A stretch of DNA of 64,000 nucleotides from the NCBI GenBank assembly GCA_002699585.1, contig PABP01000035.1, positions 64,052 through 128,051 of the forward strand, written 5' to 3'. The translations under genes and the position numbers were made by a program. Every line of letters starts with the position of its first letter. Position 1 is the first letter of the stretch. Positions 42,792 through 51,522 of this stretch are shown in pieces. This DNA is from Anaerolineaceae bacterium. GTDB taxonomy: Bacteria; Chloroflexota; Anaerolineae; Aggregatilineales; Phototrophicaceae. Under the pieces are notes generated by a model. It saw only the letters and a program-made list of their open reading frames with translations, made no database searches and was not told the origin of the DNA.

Positions 42792-44474
42792 TTAGATTCG
42801 GCGTTTGCCACCACTACCCAGCGATTTGCGGCTGGTCTGCACGTTAACGGGTTGCGCCGTGACCGCCTCGTAAAAGGTGGTGTCGTAAGTACGTGGTTTG
42901 ATGACAACGGGCATCGGCACCGCATGGCCCATGATGATCGCCTGCTGCTTGGTTTCCAGCCGAGCCAGCACTTCGCGCAGGCCAGCCGCGCCGCTGATGC
43001 CGTTGAGTACGGCGTTGATATCTCGCTCATTATCCAGTAGGGCCGTGACGCGCGTACCGATCTGGCTCATGACCTCTTCGTCAATGGCGCTCGGTCGCTG
43101 GTCGATCACCAACAGCGTGACCTTGTATTTACGCATTTCACGGGCGATGATGCCGAACGTCGTCTGCCGTGCCACCTGCGGCTCCAGGAATTTATGGGCT
43201 TCTTCAATGGTGATGAGCAGTTGCGGTGGCTCTAGCGAGGCATCGCCCAGGGATTTTTCCATCATTTCCACATAGCGATGGTGAATGCGGCGCGTCAGGT
43301 AGTTGGCTACCAGCATATAGGCCTCAAGCTGGTTGCCATATCGCCCGAACTCCAGCACGACGCTTTTTTGCTGGTTCACCAGCAGCTCGATGATCTTCTG
43401 AACGCTGTCGCCCTCGTTTTCTTCGACTAAGAAGTGCCAGCGCTCGAAGCGCTCAATACGGCGCTGTAAGGCTGCCAGCGTACCGCCGCCGATATTCGTA
43501 TTCTGTGTAATGTGGTCGAGGTCCTCCGCCGAGCCGTCAATCAGCCGTTTGATCCAGCCTTTGCCCCACATCTTGCGCAGGGAATAAGCCGCGTCGATCA
43601 TGGTATCCGACAGGCTCATGGTCGATTTCAGCATGGCGATGTCTTCCGGCTCGATCTCGTCATAACCCAGTTTGATCTCGAAGTCGTACTTGGCATTACG
43701 GCGGTCCGATGATTGGGCATCCAGCGTAAGAATGCTCACCCGCTGCTGGAACAACTGGCCCAGCCCTTTGACGTGATGGCCGTTCTCACTGGTGATCTGC
43801 CATCCATAGTCATTGTGCATATCGAAAATCAAGCTGACGCCCTGCTGTTTGGCGATGACACCCGCCAGTAGCACCCGCGTCAGAAAACTTTTGCCTGTGC
43901 CACTCTTGCCGAAAACGCCCACGCTGCGTTCGACCAAGCGCTTCAGGTTCAGGTTGATCTTTGTTTCTTCCAGTTCCAGTGGCGAGCCGACATTGAAGTT
44001 GGTCTTGTTCTCTTCGCCAAACACATCGTTGACGTCGCTTTCCGTGGCCGTAAAGACGCGCATGAAGTGCCCCGGAATTGTCTTGACGGGCTTGGGGCCG
44101 CTGTCGTCGATGACCAGCATCGGCGTCACCGTGATGACGCCATAGGCCACATTCCCGGTGAACACATCGCGGATGAAGGGCACATCGATGTTGGGCGGGT
44201 CGCTCTGCACCGAGGCGTTAGTGCTTTCCAGGGCGATGTCGTTAATCATGCAGAAGTAGCGCTGGTGCAAGCCATGAATCACCACATAGCGACCGACGGC
44301 CATTTCCTCCACATTGACGCCTGCTTCCAGCTTGACGGCCAACCCGCGCGACAAACTGCCGCCGACCACCACGCCCAGTCGCTGGGCTGCGACGCCATTG
44401 GCGCTGTAGACCGGGGCCTGGCGGTCCGCCGGGAACCATTCGTCCAGGTTGTTGGGATCGTTCGGGGTGGTCAT
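42792..44474 (-). CDS. herA: HerA-family ATPase (DNA translocase for NurA)
   Basis: 560 residues. Hexameric FtsK/HerA ATPase that feeds DNA ends to the NurA nuclease. HAS-barrel at 1-170, Walker A GKSGTGKSF (189-197), HerA motif IFDMHNDYG (216-224), Walker B LLITIEEAHKF (419-429), IDQRPSAID sensor (458-465) and arginine finger region QIGTRVTALL (471-480). All functional motifs are intact. NurA is 3.7 kb upstream on the same strand, with four genes between. Confidence 0.9.
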   Translation of the reverse strand: MTTPNDPNNLDEWFPADRQAPVYSANGVAAQRLGVVVGGSLSRGLAVKLEAGVNVEEMAVGRYVVIHGLHQRYFCMINDIALESTNASVQSDPPNIDVPFIRDVFTGNVAYGVITVTPMLVIDDSGPKPVKTIPGHFMRVFTATESDVNDVFGEENKTNFNVGSPLELEETKINLNLKRLVERSVGVFGKSGTGKSFLTRVLLAGVIAKQQGVSLIFDMHNDYGWQITSENGHHVKGLGQLFQQRVSILTLDAQSSDRRNAKYDFEIKLGYDEIEPEDIAMLKSTMSLSDTMIDAAYSLRKMWGKGWIKRLIDGSAEDLDHITQNTNIGGGTLAALQRRIERFERWHFLVEENEGDSVQKIIELLVNQQKSVVLEFGRYGNQLEAYMLVANYLTRRIHHRYVEMMEKSLGDASLEPPQLLITIEEAHKFLEPQVARQTTFGIIAREMRKYKVTLLVIDQRPSAIDEEVMSQIGTRVTALLDNERDINAVLNGISGAAGLREVLARLETKQQAIIMGHAVPMPVVIKPRTYDTTFYEAVTAQPVNVQTSRKSLGSGGKRRI

Positions 44475-44641
44475 AAATCCGTGCTCCAGAACCGACTCAT
44501 TCGCTGTCTATTGTACATTCGTTCTGTCATCCGCACAGAGTCAAGGTCATAGAATTGAGTCTTTACGATCCCCAGAAGAATTAAGTGAGAAGAAATAACA
44601 AATAATCTCTCTCGCTAAGAATACCATTAGACATAGGAAAG

Positions 44642-45535
44642 TTATTTGATCTGAACAAGGTATGGTTTTGCTGCAACTTGCATTGCCAAAAAACCAGGTT
44701 TGTGGCCATTGAAGGGAGAAGATGAAAAGTCAATGACCCACCCTTTTTTCAGCAAGTAGTTTTCTAGGAGGTTAGTGTCCATTGGTTGAGTAATAAACTC
44801 GTATATTGCGTCAAGGTTTTTAACTAATCCGAATATGTCTTGTTGCAATTTATAGGTTACATCAATCGTTGCTGATAACTCTTTGTCAGGATCTACAATT
44901 ATGCGCCCTTTTCTGAAATTATCATCCATAACAAACCTCTCACCTTTAAATCCTGTCCATATAGTCCAGAAATGATCAAGGTGATTTCTTATTTCGATAT
45001 ATTGCTCTGAATCAAAGACTAATTTATACAGTACGTTATGATCGTATCTTTCTAAGAGATTTTTTGTTTTACTTGGTGTGTAATTCCAAGGATTTTCCCT
45101 ATTTTTATTTTTTCCAAATACAGATTCTCCTGTTACCAAGACATAAATTATATTACAAACTGCATTGTATGAGGTATATAAAGATGAATAAGCTGCCTTC
45201 CAAAACCTACGGAGATTTATCATCTTGAGTGTGTCTAGATTCATAAGCTTTGCTAATTCGAGTTCTAGCTCATTTTGAAAAATGCTTGCTTCAAAAATAC
45301 CAGAATGTACATGATAGTTCATTAGACTTAAAGCTATCAGTTCGGCTTGTTCGCTATCGGGAAGGCGATTTCTTTCTGAGTCTTGCCAGTAATCTTGAGA
45401 TTTCAAATTAGCACGCAAAAGAGCACGAAAGTGCCACCAGTGGAGCAAATTATTTGCTGTGAATTTCTTGAAGATTTCTTCATCCAAACCACCTGTAAAT
45501 ATGCTAGTGATCTCTACATCGTTTATTTCTGCCAT
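44642..45535 (-). CDS. AT-rich gene, HEPN-like protein (tentative)
   Basis: 297 residues; no confident family. Base use differs sharply from neighbours (15 of 60 bases are G or C at 45061-45120), so it is likely a recent arrival. All-helical. R183-N184-H185-L186-D187-H188 (IEIRNHLDHF) fits the Rx4H motif of HEPN ribonucleases. It lies between the transposase-domain fusion gene and herA, breaking up the HerA/NurA neighbourhood. It might be a defence or toxin-like gene; evidence is one motif and context. Confidence 0.55.
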   Translation of the reverse strand: MAEINDVEITSIFTGGLDEEIFKKFTANNLLHWWHFRALLRANLKSQDYWQDSERNRLPDSEQAELIALSLMNYHVHSGIFEASIFQNELELELAKLMNLDTLKMINLRRFWKAAYSSLYTSYNAVCNIIYVLVTGESVFGKNKNRENPWNYTPSKTKNLLERYDHNVLYKLVFDSEQYIEIRNHLDHFWTIWTGFKGERFVMDDNFRKGRIIVDPDKELSATIDVTYKLQQDIFGLVKNLDAIYEFITQPMDTNLLENYLLKKGWVIDFSSSPFNGHKPGFLAMQVAAKPYLVQIK

Positions 45536-45570
45536 CTTTATTAATTGCCCTCTCTGCTCTTCTACTAGTT

Positions 45571-45740
45571 ACTCAGTCCTGCTCTTATCCTTGCGTTTCT
45601 TTGCCTCTTTGCGCCTTTGCGTTAGGCTTTTGCGTTTCACTCAGTCCTGCTTTTATTTCTTTGTGTACTTTGAGGCCTTGTGGTTCAAATCACTGACCAT
45701 ACCCGCAAACAGCTTGACTCAGCACTCAGTCCTCAGCACT
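45571..45740. repeat. Dispersed CTCAGTCCTGC/CTCAGCACT intergenic repeats
   Basis: ACTCAGTCCTGCTCTTAT (45571-45588) recurs as ACTCAGTCCTGCTTTTAT (45639-45656), and CTCAGCACTCAGTCCTCAGC follows at 45718-45737. Between them CTTTGCCTCTTTGCGCC is followed by CTTTGCGTTAGGC. The same words are at 33391-33416. A T-rich, gene-free stretch. Confidence 0.55.
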
Positions 45741-45809
45741 GGTTTTATCTTTTCTCTGAGTCTCTGAGCCTTTGTGTCTCTGTGTTTTTTTGTTTTACGC
45801 AGCACAGAA

Positions 45810-46949
45810 CTAACAAGGATCGCTGTCGATCTCCATACCGAAGCCTTCCACGAGCACATCGACCACATCTGCCCAGACGCCAGCTTTGCACCAGCGCTTC
45901 CAGTAATTGTAGACATTGCGATGCGGCGGGAAAACATCCGGCAGTTGGTTCCAGCTAATGCCATTGACCTGCTTATAGACAATAGCATCAGCGATCTCGC
46001 GCTGGCTGTATTTCAGGCGGGAATCGTTGCGGGCTTTTGGTAGGATGGCGTCGATGATGGCCCACTGCTCGTCAGTCAGGCGCACCATGACGTGTTCGGA
46101 TTCTTGCGGAGGAGCAGGTGGCCTGCTGTCAGTGACAATTGCCTCGATAGTTGGCAGCGGCGTATCATGCATCTCGACATAATCATCGACGAAGGTTGGC
46201 CCTGCACGCTGGGTAGATGTTTCTTCTACCTCGGACTCGTCTTCAGCGGGAGGCTCAGTATCGGTTTCCTCGTCAGGTAGTGGCCAATAATCCTCGTCTT
46301 CAGCATACGCTGTATCGACATATTCCGGCGCCTCGTAGCCCCTATCATAAGGAAACTCGCCGCTCTGGCCAGCACTGACCTCGGCGGGTTCCGGCGTAGC
46401 GACACTATCGTAGGCATCCTCAGAATTGCCATCGGCAGCATCTTCGTCGTAAGTGTCCTCGTCGGGGTTGTCATCCACAACGACAGCCGGCGCTTCTTGC
46501 GTGATGAGTTCCGGTTCTTCTGGGCTATCAGACGTTTCTGGCTCAGTCTCAATGATGTCGAATTGTTCAGCCTCGATCTGTTCAGCCTCGACTTGCTCGA
46601 CATCGACTGCTTCGTCGTAGTCCGCGTCATCGTCGTAGGACTCTTCTTCGACAGGTGGTGCTTCTTCAATCTCGGCGACTTCTGTGTTGCGCCGTTTGAT
46701 GTTCAGCACACCGACTGGCAGTTCCCAGCGCCGCCGAACCTGATTGATGCGGTCCGGGGCGACATAACTCTGGATGAAGCCGCAGTCACCGCAAATATAT
46801 TGCTCCAAGCGGGCCTCGCGCCCACGGGCAATCATCAGCACATCGTAATGATAACTGCGCCAGATGCGCTCATTGGCCGGGGACATGGCCCAATTGGTAT
46901 AGATGTTGTCGCTGCCGCATACCGGGCAGGTGCCTGTTTTCATGACCAT
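45810..46949 (-). CDS. Zinc ribbon + acidic linker + IS5-type transposase DNA-binding domain
   Basis: 379 residues. N-terminal zinc ribbon (CPVC at 8-11, CGDC about 53-56, then GFIQSYV). A long acidic, low-complexity linker (about 90-285; runs of Asp/Glu). C-terminal about 75 residues match the DUF4096 N-domain of IS5-family transposases: MVRLTDEQWAIIDAILP ... REIADAIVYKQVNGISWNQLP ... RNVYNYWKRWCKAGVW. The DDE catalytic part is missing, so it cannot transpose. The zinc ribbon resembles that of the gene upstream. Likely a domesticated DNA-binding protein. Confidence 0.75.
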   Translation of the reverse strand: MVMKTGTCPVCGSDNIYTNWAMSPANERIWRSYHYDVLMIARGREARLEQYICGDCGFIQSYVAPDRINQVRRRWELPVGVLNIKRRNTEVAEIEEAPPVEEESYDDDADYDEAVDVEQVEAEQIEAEQFDIIETEPETSDSPEEPELITQEAPAVVVDDNPDEDTYDEDAADGNSEDAYDSVATPEPAEVSAGQSGEFPYDRGYEAPEYVDTAYAEDEDYWPLPDEETDTEPPAEDESEVEETSTQRAGPTFVDDYVEMHDTPLPTIEAIVTDSRPPAPPQESEHVMVRLTDEQWAIIDAILPKARNDSRLKYSQREIADAIVYKQVNGISWNQLPDVFPPHRNVYNYWKRWCKAGVWADVVDVLVEGFGMEIDSDPC

Positions 46950-47090
46950 GTCGACATTACCATAATGACAAAATGGACGTTCGATGACGTAGGATCGCTA
47001 TACTAGCCTATCTTAGCGTAGCACAGCACGCAAAGTGAAATGTATTTTATGTGTTTTGTATAACTTGGGCTAGATCACGGCGAATAGGCG

Positions 47091-47543
47091 TCATGTTAGC
47101 GTTGGCGGACGCGATGTTTTTGTCCAATGGGTCGCAATCACTTCGCGGTCTTCTTCTGACATCACGTACTTTTCGACATGCCCACAACTCAAGCATACAA
47201 GGTGCGTCAAGATGGCGACCTGATGATCGTCGATGCGCAGGTCATCCTCTATCTGGCTCTGGCGGATGTCTGCGCCACCACAGGCCGGACACTGGTTTTC
47301 TAGCATGCTTACTGGCAGGATTTCACGATCTTCTGAGGCTTCCAAATTGACCTCGCGCACCATGTCCCAACCGGTCGTCACCGTGCGACGGGCGGTTGTA
47401 CCGAGCAAGTAGCCTTCTGTATAGCCACATTCACAGCACACCAGGTAGCTTACGAGGCCCGCCTGATAGATACGGTTCATACGGCCAACTGGCTCGCTGG
47501 TATACAGCTCATCGGATTGGCATTTGGGACAACGATCCGTCAT
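47091..47543 (-). CDS. Double zinc-ribbon protein
   Basis: 150 residues with two zinc ribbons: CPKC (5-8) with CCEC (about 36-39, CGYTEGYL) and CPAC (about 85-88) with CLSC (about 116-119, CGHVEKYV). The pattern matches the ribbon of the neighbouring fusion protein. The ATG follows GGAGGCG. The gene is 37 bases after the HAS-barrel gene, so it belongs to the nurA operon. Role unknown; nucleic-acid binding is possible. Confidence 0.75.
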   Translation of the reverse strand: MTDRCPKCQSDELYTSEPVGRMNRIYQAGLVSYLVCCECGYTEGYLLGTTARRTVTTGWDMVREVNLEASEDREILPVSMLENQCPACGGADIRQSQIEDDLRIDDHQVAILTHLVCLSCGHVEKYVMSEEDREVIATHWTKTSRPPTLT

Positions 47544-47580
47544 GTGTTATCGCCTCCAATAGGGCATGTATCGCATTTGG

Positions 47581-48183
47581 CTAGTTTTGCAGCAACCCCA
47601 GAACATGCGTCACGCGGTTTAGATCATGGGCTAGGTCATGGGCGATGCGCCGACCACAGCGTACCATATATCCGTAGCGATCTTGATCGCCGGGGTAGAC
47701 CTGCGCCGAATAACGTATAGCTGCTGCCAGTAGGTCATCACTAGGAACTTCAGCAGCGCCCATCACCAGTCGGAAATAATCATGCGTCTGCGTAAAGTAG
47801 AAAATTTCCTCGGCAGTACACAGATAGACGTCGCTCAGGCTCATTGGCGGGCGCGGTGGCATGCTGTGGATCATCTGCGTGCCGCTCATATAGCCCACGT
47901 TGATGACCTTAATTTCGACCGGAATCATGCGGTTTTCGCGCTGGTCACGCAGCACAGAATCCGGCATAGCTTCGCCCAGTACCAACTCGCTGATAAGTTG
48001 ATCGTCCTTGATCTCGATTTTGTAGATCAGGCCAATGGCATAAATATGTGTGCTGTTGGCAATCGGCGCTTTGACAAATGCCCCAAAGTCGTGTTGCTCG
48101 CCGATGTTCCGGCTGTGTGTTCCGCAGTCGAAGCCGCGCGTGCTGGCGCGCAATACGCGCCCGACGATGGCATTATCGCTCAT
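47581..48183 (-). CDS. HAS-barrel-like protein, overlaps nurA
   Basis: 200 residues from the ATG at 48183, which lies inside the end of nurA (11-base overlap). The N-terminal part (AIVGRVLRASTRGFDCGTHS, then FVKAPI, IYAIGLIYKIEIKDD) has the build of the HAS-barrel found at the HerA N-terminus: strands, then a loop. The C-terminus is helical. In HerA-NurA loci of other bacteria such HAS-domain proteins occur beside them, so it may be a HerA/NurA assembly factor (inference). Confidence 0.6.
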   Translation of the reverse strand: MSDNAIVGRVLRASTRGFDCGTHSRNIGEQHDFGAFVKAPIANSTHIYAIGLIYKIEIKDDQLISELVLGEAMPDSVLRDQRENRMIPVEIKVINVGYMSGTQMIHSMPPRPPMSLSDVYLCTAEEIFYFTQTHDYFRLVMGAAEVPSDDLLAAAIRYSAQVYPGDQDRYGYMVRCGRRIAHDLAHDLNRVTHVLGLLQN

Positions 48184-49450
48184 CAATGATGTCCTCACCG
48201 TACATATTATGATACCGCTTCTCGCTGCGGGCCAATTCTTTACCCCGCATTTTAGCCGTCAGCGTCCGCCCGACAAGGTCGTCCTTCAAGCGTCGCACCT
48301 CGACATTGACCAGTTCTTCTAACTTTTTCCGATCTTTGCCGCCTACCCAGGCCAATTCATCCGCGCGTGTCAGGGCATAAGGGTAAGGATTTCGCCCTTG
48401 CAACTGGCACTGATGCAACAGCAACGCATGGAGTTGGTCGACCCGTTCTTTCTCGCGCGCCACCCACATCGGGATGTCCACGCGCACGACTTTGGACTGG
48501 TGGCTGTTGTTGACCTTCAGATAGAAAAAGGCGATTTCATAGCTCTCGCCGCGGTCGCGGAACAGTTTGTTCTGGGGCGAGTTCTGCACCATAATCGCCG
48601 ACCGCTCGCCATCCTTGAGGATCGCATAGAAAAACTGCTGGTCACGCAACCCTTCCAGATCACCCGCCCGTGAGATTTCTACCTGCCGTGCTTTGAGTTC
48701 CGCTTCGGTTTCGATGCTCATCAAAAATAGCAGTTGGATAAACCGTTTCGCCCGGAAGGGATTATCGACATACCCGGCCAGGGTCGCTCCGGCATCATGC
48801 ATATGGACCATCGCCCCCAGGTATTCGCTCATCAGATCGTCGCCATCGTAGGCATCGTTACCGGGCAAATACAGCAGCCGATTGTCGTACAGCGCGACCA
48901 AGGCCAGTTCCGGGCTGCGACGCTCCCAGGCGGCCTGCGCTAACCGCTTGAGTTCATCAACCGTGCGCCGATCGTCGACCGTGCGATTGCTGATGATACG
49001 CCCGCCACGATCATGCACATGGTCCCGATGGAAATACAGCTTGGGGTAGGTATGCTGCTCCGGCGTGGGGGCCTCGCCCGCGATCAAGCTGTGATAATAC
49101 ACATAAATACCGATGTTCAGCAGATAGTAGTGCACCGGGGCCAGTTCATCCGGGTAAATCTGCGACCCATCACCCGCGATGAGCGTGGCGTATGTGGGCG
49201 GCGATGGCGGCGGCACAACCGCATTGATTGGCTCCGCATTGGGTAGGCTGGTAGGGGCTGCGCCGCGATAGTGACTGATTTCACTCGATCGCACCCACTC
49301 GATGCGCTCCCATACGCGCTGCATATCGCCAGATGCAGAGAAGCGCTCGCGTGCCAGGTCCAGCGCTTTGCTGACGTCGAAATCCAGCTTTTCTAGCATG
49401 GCACCCATGTTATAAACTTGCTGTACAATCTTGTTAAATTCCAGTGACAT
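48173..49450 (-). CDS. nurA: NurA-family nuclease
   Basis: 425 residues from the ATG at 49450 (in-frame ATG at 49462 possible). NurA is a 5'-3' nuclease that resects DNA ends with HerA. The signature AGDGSQIYPDEL (DGS at 94-96) with the first metal Asp is plain, ALVALYDNRLLYLPG (about 180-195) gives the second Asp, and RSAIMVQNSPQNKLF and VVRVDIPMWVA follow in order. Promoter TTGACG-17-TAGGCT lies upstream. Head of an operon with the HAS-barrel and zinc-ribbon genes. Confidence 0.88.
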   Translation of the reverse strand: MSLEFNKIVQQVYNMGAMLEKLDFDVSKALDLARERFSASGDMQRVWERIEWVRSSEISHYRGAAPTSLPNAEPINAVVPPPSPPTYATLIAGDGSQIYPDELAPVHYYLLNIGIYVYYHSLIAGEAPTPEQHTYPKLYFHRDHVHDRGGRIISNRTVDDRRTVDELKRLAQAAWERRSPELALVALYDNRLLYLPGNDAYDGDDLMSEYLGAMVHMHDAGATLAGYVDNPFRAKRFIQLLFLMSIETEAELKARQVEISRAGDLEGLRDQQFFYAILKDGERSAIMVQNSPQNKLFRDRGESYEIAFFYLKVNNSHQSKVVRVDIPMWVAREKERVDQLHALLLHQCQLQGRNPYPYALTRADELAWVGGKDRKKLEELVNVEVRRLKDDLVGRTLTAKMRGKELARSEKRYHNMYGEDIIDER

Positions 49451-49462
49451 GCACGCACCCAT

Positions 49463-49841
49463 AATGGTAACAGTTGGATTACAGACCTGATTACGTCAAA
49501 AGCCTAGCACTTGTGTTCTAAATCGTCAAGTTTGATGACACTTGTTAGTTTTGCATAGTCTAAATGAGTCCAATTTAGCCAAATGATCATTCACATAGCG
49601 GTGCCAACTATGTCATAATAATACGCATACACTTTTGTTCGGACGAATTTGATGCGTCCATTTGCACAATTTATACAGTCTTCTGGTTATATAACCCTCG
49701 TTTTTGTAGATTTTCTTAAACTTCATTAAAAACTATTCAGGATTACTTTGACGAAACACTTTGATGCTTAACTTCACTGCCTTTACATCGTCGCCTTACA
49801 TTGCATCTGGATTAGCTATGCAAAAACCAGGGTAAAAATTC
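49463..49841. other. Divergent intergenic region
   Basis: 379 bases between nurA (minus) and a plus-strand gene. It carries the nurA promoter at 49501-49529. I see no gene or RNA in the remainder; the part from 49680 to 49780 is AT-rich and may hold the plus-strand promoter. Confidence 0.5.
49501..49529 (-). promoter_or_regulatory. Promoter of the nurA operon
   Basis: Minus strand: TTGACG (49529-49524), 17-base spacer, TAGGCT (49506-49501). It fits a sigma-70-type promoter 51 bases before the start codon at 49450. Confidence 0.6.
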
Positions 49842-50546
49842 ATGGTCGCGGATCAGAAAAAGCATATGCCAGAGCCTTCAATTGGTCTCACCCGTCCGGT
49901 CACGTTTGCCGGTGATGGTGTTCAGCTTGCCGGACAGATTGACTATTCTTCAGAAAAACCGCCGGAGACAGGCTATCCCTTGCTGTTTGTCTTGCAAAGC
50001 CCCACGACGACATCGCGCCGGGAATACGATTATCTGGTGCGGGTTGGGGCGTCTTTGGGGATGGCGACCTTCCGCTGGGATCAGCGCGGGACCGGGGCGA
50101 GTGGTTCCGGGCCGGGGTCAGTGGTGGCTGATACACTGGCGGCTTACAAACAAGCCATCAGCCAGGACTTCGTCGATAAAAAGCGCATCTTCATCGCCGC
50201 GCACAATGAAGGCTCCTTATTGTTGCAGGAAAATCTGGAGCAGTTCACAGCGATTCAAGAGCCTTACGGCGCGCTGCTCATCGGCAACATGCTCGATGAG
50301 AGCATGATTACCACCCTGCGCCTGCCGCTGTACATCGTCATGAGCAAAAATGACTGGAACGATTGGCGGACCTATGCGCGGGATGCCGCCGAGGCCCATG
50401 CCCTCAAGACGGGGTACGATACGCAGTTTTATGTAGCACCCAATACCAATCGCCGCGTGATGTATACCAGTGGCGGCTCATTTCATCGCGGGGCTGAAAA
50501 AGCCATCCGCGATTGGTTAGGCATTGTATGTCCCTATTCTCGGTAG
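49842..50546 (+). CDS. Alpha/beta-hydrolase-like protein with Asn in place of the nucleophile
   Basis: 234 residues. Hydrolase fold with GYPLLFVLQ (oxyanion strand) and FRWDQRGTGAS (typical HG-DRGxG-like loop). The nucleophile elbow reads AHNEG (120-124), so position 122 is Asn, not Ser. Asp in MSKNDWNDW and His in GGSFHRGA remain. A normal Ser hydrolase activity is unlikely. It overlaps the start of the SDR gene by 19 bases and is co-translated with it. Confidence 0.75.
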   Translation: MVADQKKHMPEPSIGLTRPVTFAGDGVQLAGQIDYSSEKPPETGYPLLFVLQSPTTTSRREYDYLVRVGASLGMATFRWDQRGTGASGSGPGSVVADTLAAYKQAISQDFVDKKRIFIAAHNEGSLLLQENLEQFTAIQEPYGALLIGNMLDESMITTLRLPLYIVMSKNDWNDWRTYARDAAEAHALKTGYDTQFYVAPNTNRRVMYTSGGSFHRGAEKAIRDWLGIVCPYSR

Positions 50547-51268
50547 ATTTAACCGGACAATCCGCCATTGTGACCGGGGCGGGCATCGGCATTGGCCGCG
50601 CTATCGCCCTGGCACTGGCTTCCGCAGGCGCTAACGTCGCTGTTAACGACCTCAACCCCGACCGCTGTGAAACCGTCCAGCAAGAAATAGAAGCAGCAGG
50701 TGGACGGGCTATTAGCTTCCAGGGGGATGTTGGCAACCGCTTCCAGGCGTCAGCCATCATCGAAACGGCCCGTGAAGCCTTTGGTCGTATTCACATTCTG
50801 GTGAACGCCGCAGGCATCTACAAATCGGAACCCATGGCCAAAATCGACGAATGGGATTGGCGGCGGCAGGTAGAAGTCAACCTGACGGGCACGTTTTTCA
50901 TGACCCAGCTCATGGGCCGCGTCATGACTGACGAGGGCGGCGGTAATATCGTCAACATCGCCAGTACTGCCGGCCACAATCAGACGATTACCGAAGGTGC
51001 GGGTTACGTCGCTACCAAATCCAGCATTATCGGCCTGACGCACCAGTCTGCCCGTGAACTGGCCCCGGCGGCTATCCGCGTGAATGCCATCTGCCCCGGC
51101 AACATCGCTGAGGCCGACATGCCCGCGCCCGATCCGACCGTGAATGCCATGCAGCGCGTCGGCACGCCGGAAGAAATCGCCAGCGTGGCGCTGTTCCTAT
51201 GCAGCGATGCGGCGGCCTTCATCACCGGGCAGGCGATTAACGTGGATGGCGGCCAGTCCATGCTTTAG
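50528..51268 (+). CDS. Short-chain dehydrogenase/reductase
   Basis: 246 residues. NAD(P)-dependent oxidoreductase. TGAGIGIGRA (14-23) binds the cofactor, NAAG lies about 85, Ser is in IASTAG and the YxxxK pair in GYVATK. C-terminal NVDGGQ is the usual end. The ATG at 50528 lies within the hydrolase-like gene, so the two are coupled and may share a substrate. Exact substrate unknown. Confidence 0.93.
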   Translation: MSLFSVDLTGQSAIVTGAGIGIGRAIALALASAGANVAVNDLNPDRCETVQQEIEAAGGRAISFQGDVGNRFQASAIIETAREAFGRIHILVNAAGIYKSEPMAKIDEWDWRRQVEVNLTGTFFMTQLMGRVMTDEGGGNIVNIASTAGHNQTITEGAGYVATKSSIIGLTHQSARELAPAAIRVNAICPGNIAEADMPAPDPTVNAMQRVGTPEEIASVALFLCSDAAAFITGQAINVDGGQSML

Positions 51269-51409
51269 GGTATGGTCGCCAAACCCATAATCAAAACTTA
51301 AACAATCTGACGATACTCTATCGTTCATTGCTGCAAACTTTGCAGTACAATGTGCGTGTTCTATAGGGTTGCGTATCGTCCGTTATTTATAACCCTTTAG
51401 CATATAAAC

Positions 51410-51471
51410 GTAGGGGTGCTTCGCCCATACACGGGGATGCCCATTCTCGTCGTGATGTCGCCCATCTGATC
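51410..51471. repeat. GTAGGGG-type intergenic repeat, copy 3
   Basis: GTAGGGGTGCTTCGCCC begins this stretch, followed by GGGGATGCCC and GATGTCGCCC. It is related to the other GTAGGGGC copies but its arms are imperfect. It lies between the SDR gene and the ATP-grasp gene. Confidence 0.4.
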
Positions 51472-51522
51472 TCTATTCTTTAACCTCAAAAGCATAAAAC
51501 AATCTCAAAATAGAGGAGTACC

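Noticed and set aside
45680-45695. GGTTCAAATC resembling a tRNA T-loop
   Set aside because: No acceptor, D or anticodon arms fold around it; it lies in a repeat-rich T-rich gap.
45810-46040. Intact insertion sequence of the IS5 family
   Set aside because: Only the N-terminal transposase domain is present; no DDE domain and no inverted repeats were seen around it.
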